Assembly: GCA_001773695.1 (NCBI GenBank)
Contig: MEXN01000007.1
Span: 1-47,387 of the forward strand
Length of the DNA stretch: 47,387 nucleotides
Source: Candidatus Amesbacteria bacterium RIFCSPLOWO2_01_FULL_48_25
GTDB taxonomy: Bacteria; Patescibacteriota; Microgenomatia; CAZETR01; Amesbacteraceae
Reading direction: 5' to 3'
Shown here in pieces: positions 40,660 to 47,387 of the stretch. The notes below the pieces were generated by a model. The model saw only the letters and a program-made list of their open reading frames with translations. It was not told the origin of the DNA and made no database searches. The number at the start of each line of letters is the position of its first letter. Positions within the stretch are counted from its first letter, which is position 1. The position numbers and the translations under genes are program-made.

Positions 40660-41652
40660 CTACGAAGTCGGGGTGAGGAGGGTGGGGAAGAATTCTTTGA
40701 GGCAGGTGCGGATGGTGATAATTATGGGTAGGGCAAGAACTGCGCCGACCGGACCGCCGAGACGTAAGCCGACCATAAGTCCCAACAGACTGATTAGAGG
40801 ATTGACGCCGACGGCTTTTTGCATGACTTTGGGAACCAGAAAATTATTTTCCAGAAACTGGACCAGGAAATACCAGGAGGCAGTGGCGGCTGCGATTAAG
40901 GGGTTGACTGTAAGGGCTACTAGAACGGAGGGAACAGAGGAGATGATGGGGCCAACGTTGGGAATGATTTCCAAAAATCCGGCCAAAATGGCCAGGGGCA
41001 GGGCGATATCTAACCCCAAAAAAACCAGACCGATATAAGTGAGCAAGCCAACGGCAAACATTAAAACCACTTCCCCGCGAACCCAAGCCCCAAGACGGCT
41101 CTCGACCTCTTCTATGACCCGATTGACCCTGGGGGCGGATTCTGGTCCGGCGAAGTGAGAAACATATTTTTCCTGGCGGCCGCGCTCTAAAAGTAAATAA
41201 AAGGACATGACCAGGACGGTAAGGACGTTTAAGAGATTGCCAAAAAGGTTGAACACTAGACGGAGCAGATTTTGAGGTAACTCCCCCACCCGACTCAAAA
41301 ATTGTTGGGCAATTTCTTGTTGATGGGTGTTGAAAAATTCTATCCGATTGACGGCAGCTGGCAGAATTTGGATGAGCCGACGGGTTTGATCGACTAAACT
41401 TGGGATAAGCGAGGCGATCAGACTGCCCACTATCCCCCAAACTACGATATAAACTAAAACTATAGCCAGGGGGCGAGGCAGACGCAATTTTTCCAGTCGG
41501 TCAACTAAGGGACCCATGGCGGCGGTTAAAATGACCGATACGAAAAGCATAATGAGAATATCCGTGATTTGAAATGTGAACCAGATAAGGAAAATGAAAA
41601 GAGCTATAAACACGATCGTTTTTGAAGAGATCTCGATTTTGGAAGAAATCAT
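40660..41652 (-). CDS. AI-2E-family (PerM-like) membrane transporter
   Basis: A 330-residue, roughly eight-helix protein. It has typical AI-2E motifs: VSVILTAAMGPLVDRLEK, then the internal VLTVLVMSFYLLLERGR, GFLEIIPNVGPIISSVPSVLVAL and a C-terminal LRLGGPVGAVLALPI. Family members export varied small molecules or ions, and the name does not imply autoinducer transport. It lies between miaA (4-bp overlap) and rnpB. Confidence 0.85.
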   Translation of the reverse strand: MISSKIEISSKTIVFIALFIFLIWFTFQITDILIMLFVSVILTAAMGPLVDRLEKLRLPRPLAIVLVYIVVWGIVGSLIASLIPSLVDQTRRLIQILPAAVNRIEFFNTHQQEIAQQFLSRVGELPQNLLRLVFNLFGNLLNVLTVLVMSFYLLLERGRQEKYVSHFAGPESAPRVNRVIEEVESRLGAWVRGEVVLMFAVGLLTYIGLVFLGLDIALPLAILAGFLEIIPNVGPIISSVPSVLVALTVNPLIAAATASWYFLVQFLENNFLVPKVMQKAVGVNPLISLLGLMVGLRLGGPVGAVLALPIIITIRTCLKEFFPTLLTPTS

Positions 41653-42560
41653 GAGGGTGGGCTAGATTCATTATACCAGGCGTCAACATACGACAGGGCG
41701 AATGATTGCCAGCTTGGCTTTGTAATATAAAACCAATGGTCGGGGGGGTGGGTAGCAAACCAAGTTAACTGATGGCGGATGATTTTGTGTTCCATTGACT
41801 GCCAACTTTCGGGGTGAGCGGCCAGATCAGAGTCCTCTGAGACGGCGCCGGCCGAGATGCGGGAAGCGATGCGCTGGTCTACTAGCTGATACAAAAAATC
41901 TCTTGATGCAATCAAACCAATTTGTAAATAACGCCTCCCCCACCCCCCTCTTAATTTCTCGCCTGCGGCTCGTGTCTTCGCCGTAAGCGGGGGGGGTGCC
42001 AAAGATATCTCTATGGCTCTAATTAGGCGGCGGGGATTATGACGATCCGAATCGTTTAAATTATCAGCCTTTTTTTCATTTATGGACTTCAAATAATTAA
42101 AGAGTTGTTCGGGACTTTGGTTTTCTAATTTTTTCCGTAAATTCCGATCAAGTGGGACATTGATAGTTGATAAATCGTGGGTTAATGATTTGATAAATAA
42201 ACCTGTGCCGCCGACGATAATAGGTAATTTTTTTCTCGAAATGATATCGCTAATTACTAAATCGGCACATTCTTTCCAAAAAGAGACATTGAACTCTTCG
42301 CCAGGATTTACTACGTCATACAGCCAAATCTTTATGCCATCGACGACGTAATATTTTAAATTTTTACTTCGCCATTTGAGGCTTGAGATTTGGGCTTTGG
42401 GATTTGGAGGTAGGTCTTTGCCGTGAATTAAATTTTTGCCGGTATATACCTGGCGTGAATCGGCAGAAACTATTTCACCGGAAAACTTTTGAGCGATTTC
42501 CAGAGCAAGTTTCGTTTTGCCGGTGGCTGTGGGACCGGAGATGATGAGAACTTTCGACAT
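41649..42560 (-). CDS. miaA: tRNA dimethylallyltransferase MiaA
   Basis: A 303-residue P-loop enzyme that prenylates A37 of tRNAs reading U-starting codons. Walker A is ISGPTATGKTKLALEIA, followed by SADSRQVYTG, PIIVGGTGLFIKSL and DRHNPRRLIRAIEI. After that, about 20 residues (LAPPPLTAKTRAAGEKLRGG) replace the usual short link. They are encoded by a C/G-rich repeat-like stretch (41931-42000) related to the DUF559 flanks. The catalytic parts are intact. Its ATG shares one base with the permease stop at 42560. Confidence 0.92.
   Translation of the reverse strand: MSKVLIISGPTATGKTKLALEIAQKFSGEIVSADSRQVYTGKNLIHGKDLPPNPKAQISSLKWRSKNLKYYVVDGIKIWLYDVVNPGEEFNVSFWKECADLVISDIISRKKLPIIVGGTGLFIKSLTHDLSTINVPLDRNLRKKLENQSPEQLFNYLKSINEKKADNLNDSDRHNPRRLIRAIEISLAPPPLTAKTRAAGEKLRGGWGRRYLQIGLIASRDFLYQLVDQRIASRISAGAVSEDSDLAAHPESWQSMEHKIIRHQLTWFATHPPDHWFYITKPSWQSFALSYVDAWYNESSPPS
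41931..42000. repeat. C/G-rich repeat-like insertion inside miaA
   Basis: CTCCCCCACCCCCCTCTTAA at 41935-41954 parallels CTCCCC.AACCCTCCTCTTAA beside the DUF559 gene (28910-28929). A G-rich partner (GGGGGGGGT at 41989-41997) could pair with it. The insertion is in frame. Confidence 0.5.
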
Positions 42561-43339
42561 TATGAGCTAGCGGAGGAGTAGTGTTTGAGGGCGAAGTGCC
42601 AGAATTTGAGGGAAAGGAATAAGTAAACTAAACCTAAAACGAATGAGGTGACAACTAGTTGCCAGGAAAGCAGGCCAAAAAGCATTTTGGCGGGGAAGGT
42701 GAACATGATACCGATAGGAATTACAAAAGTGATGAATGACCGAAGTGGGTCAGTAAATAAATCCACTGGGATACGAACTAGTGAGGCCAAGTCACGATAT
42801 ACCATAACTAGGTGGTCGACTGACAAGCTCAAGATGCCGATGGCCAGGACACAAATATGAAAGGCGGTAGCTAAAACCAAAGAATTGATGATCAACAATA
42901 AATAGAAGGTGAGTTGGAGATAGGGAAGGCGGTTGGAGAACAAAATAGAGGCGATAACAATGAGCAAGATTAATAATATTCCGGCGTCAATAAAATCGGG
43001 TCCGCCTAAAAGTGATCTTATTAATGGGTTAATTGGCTTGGCTAGAGTAAAGTCGAAGCCGCCGGAAACAAGCTGGGGACGAAATCGATAAATTTCACGG
43101 AAAAGCATTTGAGATGTGGTATCTATGAGATTGAAGGTCAGATAAAAGAGGAGCATTTGGTTCGTGGAATAACCGCCAATTTGAGATATGTTGTTCACTA
43201 AAAAATAAAGAAATATCAAAAATAGGCCGTAGCGGATAATTTTGGCAATGAAAAATAATAAAAAGATTGGGATATTGGTCAGTTGAGTCTGGAGAGAATA
43301 AGTAAAGTATTTAAAAATTATTTTGAATTCCTTGAGCAT
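42560..43339 (-). CDS. ABC-2-type exporter permease (DUF990-like), second
   Basis: A 259-residue, six-helix permease beginning MLKEFKIIFKYFTYSLQTQL at ATG 43339; the 16 upstream residues in frame overlap the other permease and are not family-like. It carries the coupling helix region (GGFDFTLAKPINPLIRSLLGGPDF) and ends FWHFALKHYSSASS. It pairs with the permease at 43345 and the ATPase at 44148. Substrate unknown. Confidence 0.8.
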   Translation of the reverse strand: MLKEFKIIFKYFTYSLQTQLTNIPIFLLFFIAKIIRYGLFLIFLYFLVNNISQIGGYSTNQMLLFYLTFNLIDTTSQMLFREIYRFRPQLVSGGFDFTLAKPINPLIRSLLGGPDFIDAGILLILLIVIASILFSNRLPYLQLTFYLLLIINSLVLATAFHICVLAIGILSLSVDHLVMVYRDLASLVRIPVDLFTDPLRSFITFVIPIGIMFTFPAKMLFGLLSWQLVVTSFVLGLVYLFLSLKFWHFALKHYSSASS

Positions 43340-43344
43340 GTGAT

Positions 43345-44145
43345 TTAGCGACCAGAAGCCGAGTAAACTTTGAGGCCCAGACGCCATAACTTCTGGGCAA
43401 GGAAGTGGGTTATAAACAGCCAGATTAGAGACTGGAGTAGGAATTGTAATGAATGCGCAATCGAAAATTTACCTATCAAGATGGCTACTGGATAGTATAT
43501 GAGGTATGGAAATGGAGTAAATTGGAGTGCAGATTGGGCCATTGTGGGCAGGACGTCCAGAGGAAAGATAAACCCTGACAGTATCTCCATAAAAACCAAG
43601 ACGATAAACATGATTCCCCAAGTGTTTTCCGGGTACCAAAAAGCTACAAACACGGCCATCTTCGTTAGGAAGAAGTATGTAAAAATTCCCACCACCCAAA
43701 CTATAATTCCCAACAAAATATGGACCATATTTTCCGAAAATTGGAGTTGGGGACGGAAGACGAGCCAGAGGAGAGAAAATTCAATGACGGCAAAAATGAT
43801 ATTTAAGAATTTGCTAGCCCAGTCACGACTGAGCCAGAAATTGAGGTAGCTGATTGGTTTGACCAGATAATTGCTGAGATCACCATTATTTATTTCGCCT
43901 CCTACGTTGTCATTGGAAGGGGCGGCCAAGACCAAAGTCTGGATGATTAAGACTAAAAACACATACGAAATCATTTGTGTCCGGGAATATCCCAAAGCCG
44001 CATCACGCGACGAAAAGACGGCCGTCCATAAGAATAGAGTCATTAAAATTCTGAGGACGTTTCGGAAACGCCAGAGGATGAAATTGAGGCGGTAGGTGAA
44101 CTCGTTTTGAAACGAAAGGGAGAAAACGGTGAAATATTTGCGCAT
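43345..44145 (-). CDS. ABC-2-type exporter permease (DUF990-like), first
   Basis: A 266-residue, six-helix permease: MRKYFTVFSLSFQNEFTYRL, NNGDLSNYLVKPISYLNFWL as the coupling loop, and a C-terminal LAQKLWRLGLKVYSASGR. Together with 42560-43339 it should make a heterodimeric channel for the neighbouring ATPase. It starts 2 bp after the ATPase stop. Confidence 0.82.
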   Translation of the reverse strand: MRKYFTVFSLSFQNEFTYRLNFILWRFRNVLRILMTLFLWTAVFSSRDAALGYSRTQMISYVFLVLIIQTLVLAAPSNDNVGGEINNGDLSNYLVKPISYLNFWLSRDWASKFLNIIFAVIEFSLLWLVFRPQLQFSENMVHILLGIIVWVVGIFTYFFLTKMAVFVAFWYPENTWGIMFIVLVFMEILSGFIFPLDVLPTMAQSALQFTPFPYLIYYPVAILIGKFSIAHSLQFLLQSLIWLFITHFLAQKLWRLGLKVYSASGR

Positions 44146-44147
44146 TT

Positions 44148-45131
44148 TCAGGCGACGTCAGCGCCGGTGAAAACTTCCCTAATAATATCCTCTATTTGGG
44201 GTTCCTCGATATTCAAATCCGCCACGGGGAAGTGTTGGAGGAGTTCGGCTGCCGCCATGGAAGCTGCCGTGCGCTTAACGGAGATGACGGCTTTGGGGAA
44301 GTTAAATTCTTTGACCTGCCCTATTTCGGACAGTTTATCCTGATCCACTTTTTTGTCGAAAACCACGGTTAAAAGTTTGTGATTGGCGTATTTTTTGACA
44401 ATTTCGTCTAGAGCACCGTCGAAAATCAGTTTACCCTTGTCAATTATAATGACTCTTTGGCAGAGTTCTTTAACGTCGTCCATGTAGTGGGAAGTCAAAA
44501 TGATGGTGGAGTTGAAGCGCTGGTTATACTCTTTGATAAAATCGCGCATCTTTTTTTGCATGACCACGTCCAAACCGATGGTGGGCTCGTCCAAAAATAA
44601 GATTTTGGGAGAGTGAATAAGAGCGGCGATGAGCTCCATTTTCATACGCTGGCCTAGAGAAAGTTTGCGGACCTGGACTTTCAAGATGTCGGCCACGTCT
44701 AAAAGTTCCACTAACTCATCGAGAGTTTTCTTATACTGGGCGTCGGGGACTTCGTAAATTTCCTTGTTCAAAATAAAGGACTCGATGGCCGGCAGGTCCC
44801 ACCATAATTGGTTTTTCTGGCCCATAACTAAACTAAATTGTTTTTGAAATGCGGGCTTCCTGTCCCAGGGGGTATAGCCCAAAACCGAAACGTGCCCTGA
44901 CGTGGGGTATAAAAGACCGGAGAGGACTTTGAGAGTCGTAGTCTTGCCGGCGCCGTTGGGACCGATAAAACCGACCAACTCCCCTTCTCCGATGTCGAAA
45001 CTTACCCCATCGACTGCCTTGACGTCGTAATATTTGCGGCTGAAGAGAGACTTGATGGATCCTGATAGCCCAGGCTCTTTTTGATGAACCTTGTAGTATT
45101 TCTTTAAGTTTTTGATATCAATTACAGGCAT
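44148..45131 (-). CDS. ABC exporter ATPase (NatA/DrrA-like)
   Basis: A 327-residue ATPase. Walker A is GFIGPNGAGKTTTLK, the Q-loop is MGQKNQLWW, the signature is KLSLGQRMKME, Walker B is KILFLDEPTIGLD and the switch H is TSHYMDDV. The extra C-terminal domain (VVFDKKVDQDKL... FTGADVA) fits ABC-2 exporters. I start at ATG 45131 (MPVIDIKNLKKYYK); the longer frame runs into the zinc-ribbon gene. Substrate not visible. Confidence 0.9.
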   Translation of the reverse strand: MPVIDIKNLKKYYKVHQKEPGLSGSIKSLFSRKYYDVKAVDGVSFDIGEGELVGFIGPNGAGKTTTLKVLSGLLYPTSGHVSVLGYTPWDRKPAFQKQFSLVMGQKNQLWWDLPAIESFILNKEIYEVPDAQYKKTLDELVELLDVADILKVQVRKLSLGQRMKMELIAALIHSPKILFLDEPTIGLDVVMQKKMRDFIKEYNQRFNSTIILTSHYMDDVKELCQRVIIIDKGKLIFDGALDEIVKKYANHKLLTVVFDKKVDQDKLSEIGQVKEFNFPKAVISVKRTAASMAAAELLQHFPVADLNIEEPQIEDIIREVFTGADVA

Positions 45132-45136
45132 AGTTG

Positions 45137-45472
45137 CTACAAATTTTGGAGTTGCTTCAGTTGGCCTGAGAGCTGGGCATTTAAGTCGTTTAGCCACCCA
45201 ATCGAGATCCAACTAGTAACGAGTAGAGAAATTATTGTCAGAATTATGGCAATCCAACCTATTTTTTTGACTTTCGGGTCGTTTTGTCGGATGTATTTGA
45301 TGCCCGGCCATAATCCTAGTGGTGGAAGTAGTAAACTGAGGGCATAAATTCCAACCCGCTTCGCTGCCGAGGTGGATAACGGGGCCTCTTTCAGATTTTT
45401 TCCGCAAGTCGGGCAATAAAAATGCATCAAGCTTACCGGGCTGTGACATCTGGGACAAGTTTTTTCTTCCAT
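45137..45472 (-). CDS. Zinc-ribbon membrane protein
   Basis: A 111-residue protein with an N-terminal zinc ribbon (C6-P-R-C-H and C-P-T-C-G) and then two membrane helices (YALSLLLPPLGLWPGIKYI; WIAIILTIISLLVTSWISI). Zinc-ribbon plus two-helix proteins are common but unnamed. It lies 5 bp before the ABC ATPase start. Confidence 0.65.
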   Translation of the reverse strand: MEEKTCPRCHSPVSLMHFYCPTCGKNLKEAPLSTSAAKRVGIYALSLLLPPLGLWPGIKYIRQNDPKVKKIGWIAIILTIISLLVTSWISIGWLNDLNAQLSGQLKQLQNL

Positions 45473-45489
45473 GTGTAACCATTATAAAC

Positions 45490-45648
45490 TTATGACGAGG
45501 CGGAGGAGTAATGGCGGAGGGAAAAAAGCCAGACAAAGAGGAGGATCAGCGGAGTAGCGCTATTACTTATGGTATAGAGCACCATATCTGCCCGCTCGAT
45601 CAGGGAATGCATAAGATCGAGACGGGTCAGGATAAAAAGCTTGCGCAT
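45490..45648 (-). pseudogene. Shrunken ABC-2 permease: head and tail with the middle deleted
   Basis: A 52-residue frame from ATG 45648 to TAA 45490. Its first 40 residues (MRKLFILTRLDLMHSLIERA... ILLFVWLF) resemble the N-terminus of the permease at 43345 (MRKYFTVFSLSFQNEFTYRL). Its end (LRHYSSASS) matches the C-terminus of the permease at 42560 (LKHYSSASS). About 200 residues between are gone, in frame. It looks like an internal-deletion relic of a third permease, though a real small membrane peptide is possible. Confidence 0.6.
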
Positions 45649-45652
45649 GCTG

Positions 45653-45925
45653 CTATTTTACGGCTTTTTTGAGAGTCTTGCCGGGAGTAAAGCGGGCGGC
45701 GCGATGGCCCTTGACGACTTTTCTTTCTTTAGTGCCAGGAATGATGACCGGTTTGTCTTTGACGTTGACTACTTTGAAAGTTCCGAATCCGGATAAGACG
45801 ACCTTTTCACCTTTACTTAGGGCCTTTTTTATCTCTTCGATAAAAGTTTCTACTGCTTCCCGGGCGGCTTTTTTGGTGAGGTGGGCCTTTTTGGACACCA
45901 ACTCGAACATTTGTTGCTTTGTCAC
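45653..45925 (-). CDS. HU-family DNA-binding protein
   Basis: A 90-residue nucleoid protein with MTKQQMFELVSKKAHLTKKAAREAVETF, GEKVVLSGFGTFKV and the arm with KPVIIPGTKERKVVKGHRAARFTPGKTLKKAV. This is the complete HU fold with a DNA-bending beta arm. The GTG start at 45925 is backed by a GGGAGGTGAT ribosome site 7 bp upstream. Confidence 0.92.
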   Translation of the reverse strand: MTKQQMFELVSKKAHLTKKAAREAVETFIEEIKKALSKGEKVVLSGFGTFKVVNVKDKPVIIPGTKERKVVKGHRAARFTPGKTLKKAVK

Positions 45926-46005
45926 TTGGTATCACCTCCCTCCAAACGTACCATATCTTAGGCCAAAATATTATGTGGAAGCGAAAATGTCAAGAAGAAA
46001 AGCTA

Positions 46006-47133
46006 TTATTTCGCTTTGGTGATCTCAACCGAGCGGACTTCACGAATGCCGGTAACTTTGATCTGGCCTACATATTGGGCTTCTTTTTCCAGTTTTTCGC
46101 GGATGCGGGCCACTAAAACAACTAGTTCTGAGTCTGAGACCATCTCTGGCTTGACTACGACTCTGACATCCCGGCCAGCTTGAAAGGCGTATACCTCGGA
46201 AACTCCGGAGAATGATTTGCCAATTTCCTCTATCTTCTCCAGACGTTTGACGTAGGCTTCGTGGGGTTCATAACGGGCGCCGGGGCGAGAACCGGAAATG
46301 GCGTCTGCCACCCAGACGATACGAGAAATCACACCAGAGAAGGGTTTGTCTTCGTGGTGCTCGGCGACGGCATTTATAACCGGATCGGGAAGATTGTGTT
46401 TTTTTAGCAGTTGGGCACCCAATTGGACATGGGTCCCCTCTTCGTCGGCAACGACTTTACCAATATCGTGAAGTAGACAACCCAGACGGACGTGGAGGAT
46501 TTGTTCTTCGGAAAGATTGAGTTCATGGGCGATCTGGACTCCAATTTTGGTTTCCTCGATAGTGTGGATACCAAGATTTTGGCCGTAGGAAAAACGGAAA
46601 CGGTAGCGACCGATGGTTTTGACCAGGTCCGGATCAAGATTAAATACACCGCAGGCGGAACAAATTTTGCGGCCTTCGTCTACTAGGACTGTATCCAAGT
46701 GTTGGCGGGTTTGGTGAACGACTTCCTCAATCCGGCTGGGGGTAATGCGACTGTCTTTGATGAGAAATTCCAAGGCTCTTTTGGCTACTTCGCGGCGCAG
46801 GGAGTCGAAGGAGGAAAGTCTAATCGAATTGCCTTCTTCGATCTCTATTTCTACGCCTGTTGCTTTTTCAAATGCGGCTATGTTGCGACCACCTTGGCCG
46901 ATGATACTGCCTTTTACGCTGTCGTTCGGCAAAGTTATCGATGAGACTGAATATTCGGCTACATAATCCGTAGCTCCGTGCAACATGGCATCAACAATAA
47001 TTTCCTGAGCAATTTGATCGGCCCGGGCGGTGTAGTCCTGACGAGCTTTTTCTATAAGCCTAGCTAGGTCTTCCTGGAGGTATTTTTGAGCCGATTCTGG
47101 ATCAGAGAATGAATCCTGTGGGGATGAAGCCAT
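46006..47133 (-). CDS. rny: Ribonuclease Y, without the membrane anchor
   Basis: A 375-residue endonuclease that starts mRNA decay. The KH domain has GSIIGQGGRNIAAFEKATGV (about 83-102) and the HD domain has GCLLHDIGKVVADEEGTH (about 225) and AEHHEDKPF. Classic RNase Y is about 520 residues, with an N-terminal membrane helix and a long coiled coil. Here only a short helical stretch (about 80 residues) precedes the KH domain, so this enzyme is probably soluble or tethered through a partner. The ATG at 47133 follows a minus-strand TATAAT at 47160-47167 that overlaps the recX stop. Confidence 0.88.
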   Translation of the reverse strand: MASSPQDSFSDPESAQKYLQEDLARLIEKARQDYTARADQIAQEIIVDAMLHGATDYVAEYSVSSITLPNDSVKGSIIGQGGRNIAAFEKATGVEIEIEEGNSIRLSSFDSLRREVAKRALEFLIKDSRITPSRIEEVVHQTRQHLDTVLVDEGRKICSACGVFNLDPDLVKTIGRYRFRFSYGQNLGIHTIEETKIGVQIAHELNLSEEQILHVRLGCLLHDIGKVVADEEGTHVQLGAQLLKKHNLPDPVINAVAEHHEDKPFSGVISRIVWVADAISGSRPGARYEPHEAYVKRLEKIEEIGKSFSGVSEVYAFQAGRDVRVVVKPEMVSDSELVVLVARIREKLEKEAQYVGQIKVTGIREVRSVEITKAK

Positions 47134-47159
47134 GATTAAGGTTGCGAGCTAACATAAGG

Positions 47160-47387
47160 TTAATTATAACTCTTTTTAACTACTTTGGCTATAGTGTCCC
47201 AAGAAAAACCGCGGTATTGCAAAAAGCGGATAGCTTGCTCTCTCGATTTGGGATGCTTTTTGGCTAAAGCTTTCTGGGCCAGCTCTGGCTCGTCGATTTT
47301 GACATCGACATTTATTCCCTTTTGTTTTAGTTCTTGGGATAACAGGCGGACGCCGCGGGGGCGGGAGCGGGAGCGGGATTCTATTAA
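47160..47387 (-). CDS. recX: RecX-like regulator of RecA, C-terminal part (runs off the right edge)
   Basis: Seventy-five codons end at TAA 47160-47162. The visible part has SRPRGVRLLSQELKQKGI, DEPELAQKALAKKHP and EQAIRFLQYRGFSWDTIAKV, the repeated three-helix pattern of RecX. RecX modulates RecA filaments. The gene continues beyond the window and precedes rny on the same strand. Confidence 0.75.
   Translation of the reverse strand, partial: LIESRSRSRPRGVRLLSQELKQKGINVDVKIDEPELAQKALAKKHPKSREQAIRFLQYRGFSWDTIAKVVKKSYN

Overview
The window looks like a chromosomal fragment of a Candidate Phyla Radiation (Patescibacteria) bacterium, most likely in or near Microgenomates; this assignment is inference. 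It rests on several things. Genes are tightly packed, with many 4-nt ATGA overlaps. Small families frequent in such genomes are present (DUF5679 zinc ribbon, DUF5678-like, DUF3048, DUF3096, DUF5663-like). The AspRS is of the short archaeal-like type, and the RNase Y lacks its usual membrane anchor. Many proteins have no recognisable family. UAG and UGA both end well-supported genes (secF and relA end in TAG; copA ends in TGA), so the code appears standard. I saw no tRNA, rRNA or CRISPR array. The one stable RNA gene is RNase P RNA.

Layout. 1-7030: start of a nusA-like gene, two small DEDDy exonucleases, a HicBA toxin-antitoxin pair, a broken aminoglycoside-phosphotransferase-like gene, a SMUG-like glycosylase, a RecB-like nuclease, a DUF5678-like/retropepsin pair, a lytic transglycosylase and a decapitated SPFH gene. 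7059-18529: a copper and thiol-redox island. The plus-strand arm is csoR, cupredoxin, copA, DUF1573 protein, DsbD/CcdA-like protein, DUF5676 protein and a CC-HH membrane protein. The minus-strand arm is a copRS-like two-component system, a second DsbD/CcdA-like protein, a thioredoxin-fold protein, a CC...C.H protein and a 28-residue membrane peptide. An IS630-type element sits inside the first dsbD-like gene. 18530-26600: a short decayed region, a GT-C/TPR membrane protein, gltX, D-Ala-D-Ala carboxypeptidase and aspS. 26424-33559: a promoter-terminator unit that may be a small RNA or leader, three unknown small genes, relA/spoT, a palindrome-flanked DUF559 gene, recJ, and a cca-kinase-unknown operon. 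33516-37722: secF, secD, two small regulators and a DUF3048 protein. 37829-47387: DUF5679, a second DUF5678-like/retropepsin pair, a DnaQ-like exonuclease with DUF3096, an MscS-like protein, rnpB, an AI-2E-family transporter, miaA, an ABC exporter operon with a shrunken permease relic, HU, RNase Y and the end of recX.

How the genes fit together. In the copper island, CsoR would release a promoter whose palindromic operator lies between the -35 and -10. CopA would pump Cu(I) out, and the cupredoxin, DUF1573 and DsbD/thioredoxin-like proteins, most with close cysteine pairs, would handle copper and thiols outside the membrane. CopRS would sense the outer side. Removing the IS and one copy of its TA target joins the dsbD reading frame exactly into a plausible 66-codon C-terminal extension, so the insertion is probably recent.

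The observations I would follow first are the dsbD/IS junction, the two DUF5678-like/retropepsin pairs, short in-frame repeats inside conserved genes (copA, copR, recJ, cca, miaA), the DUF559 cassette between inverted palindromes, and the 26424-26585 transcription unit.
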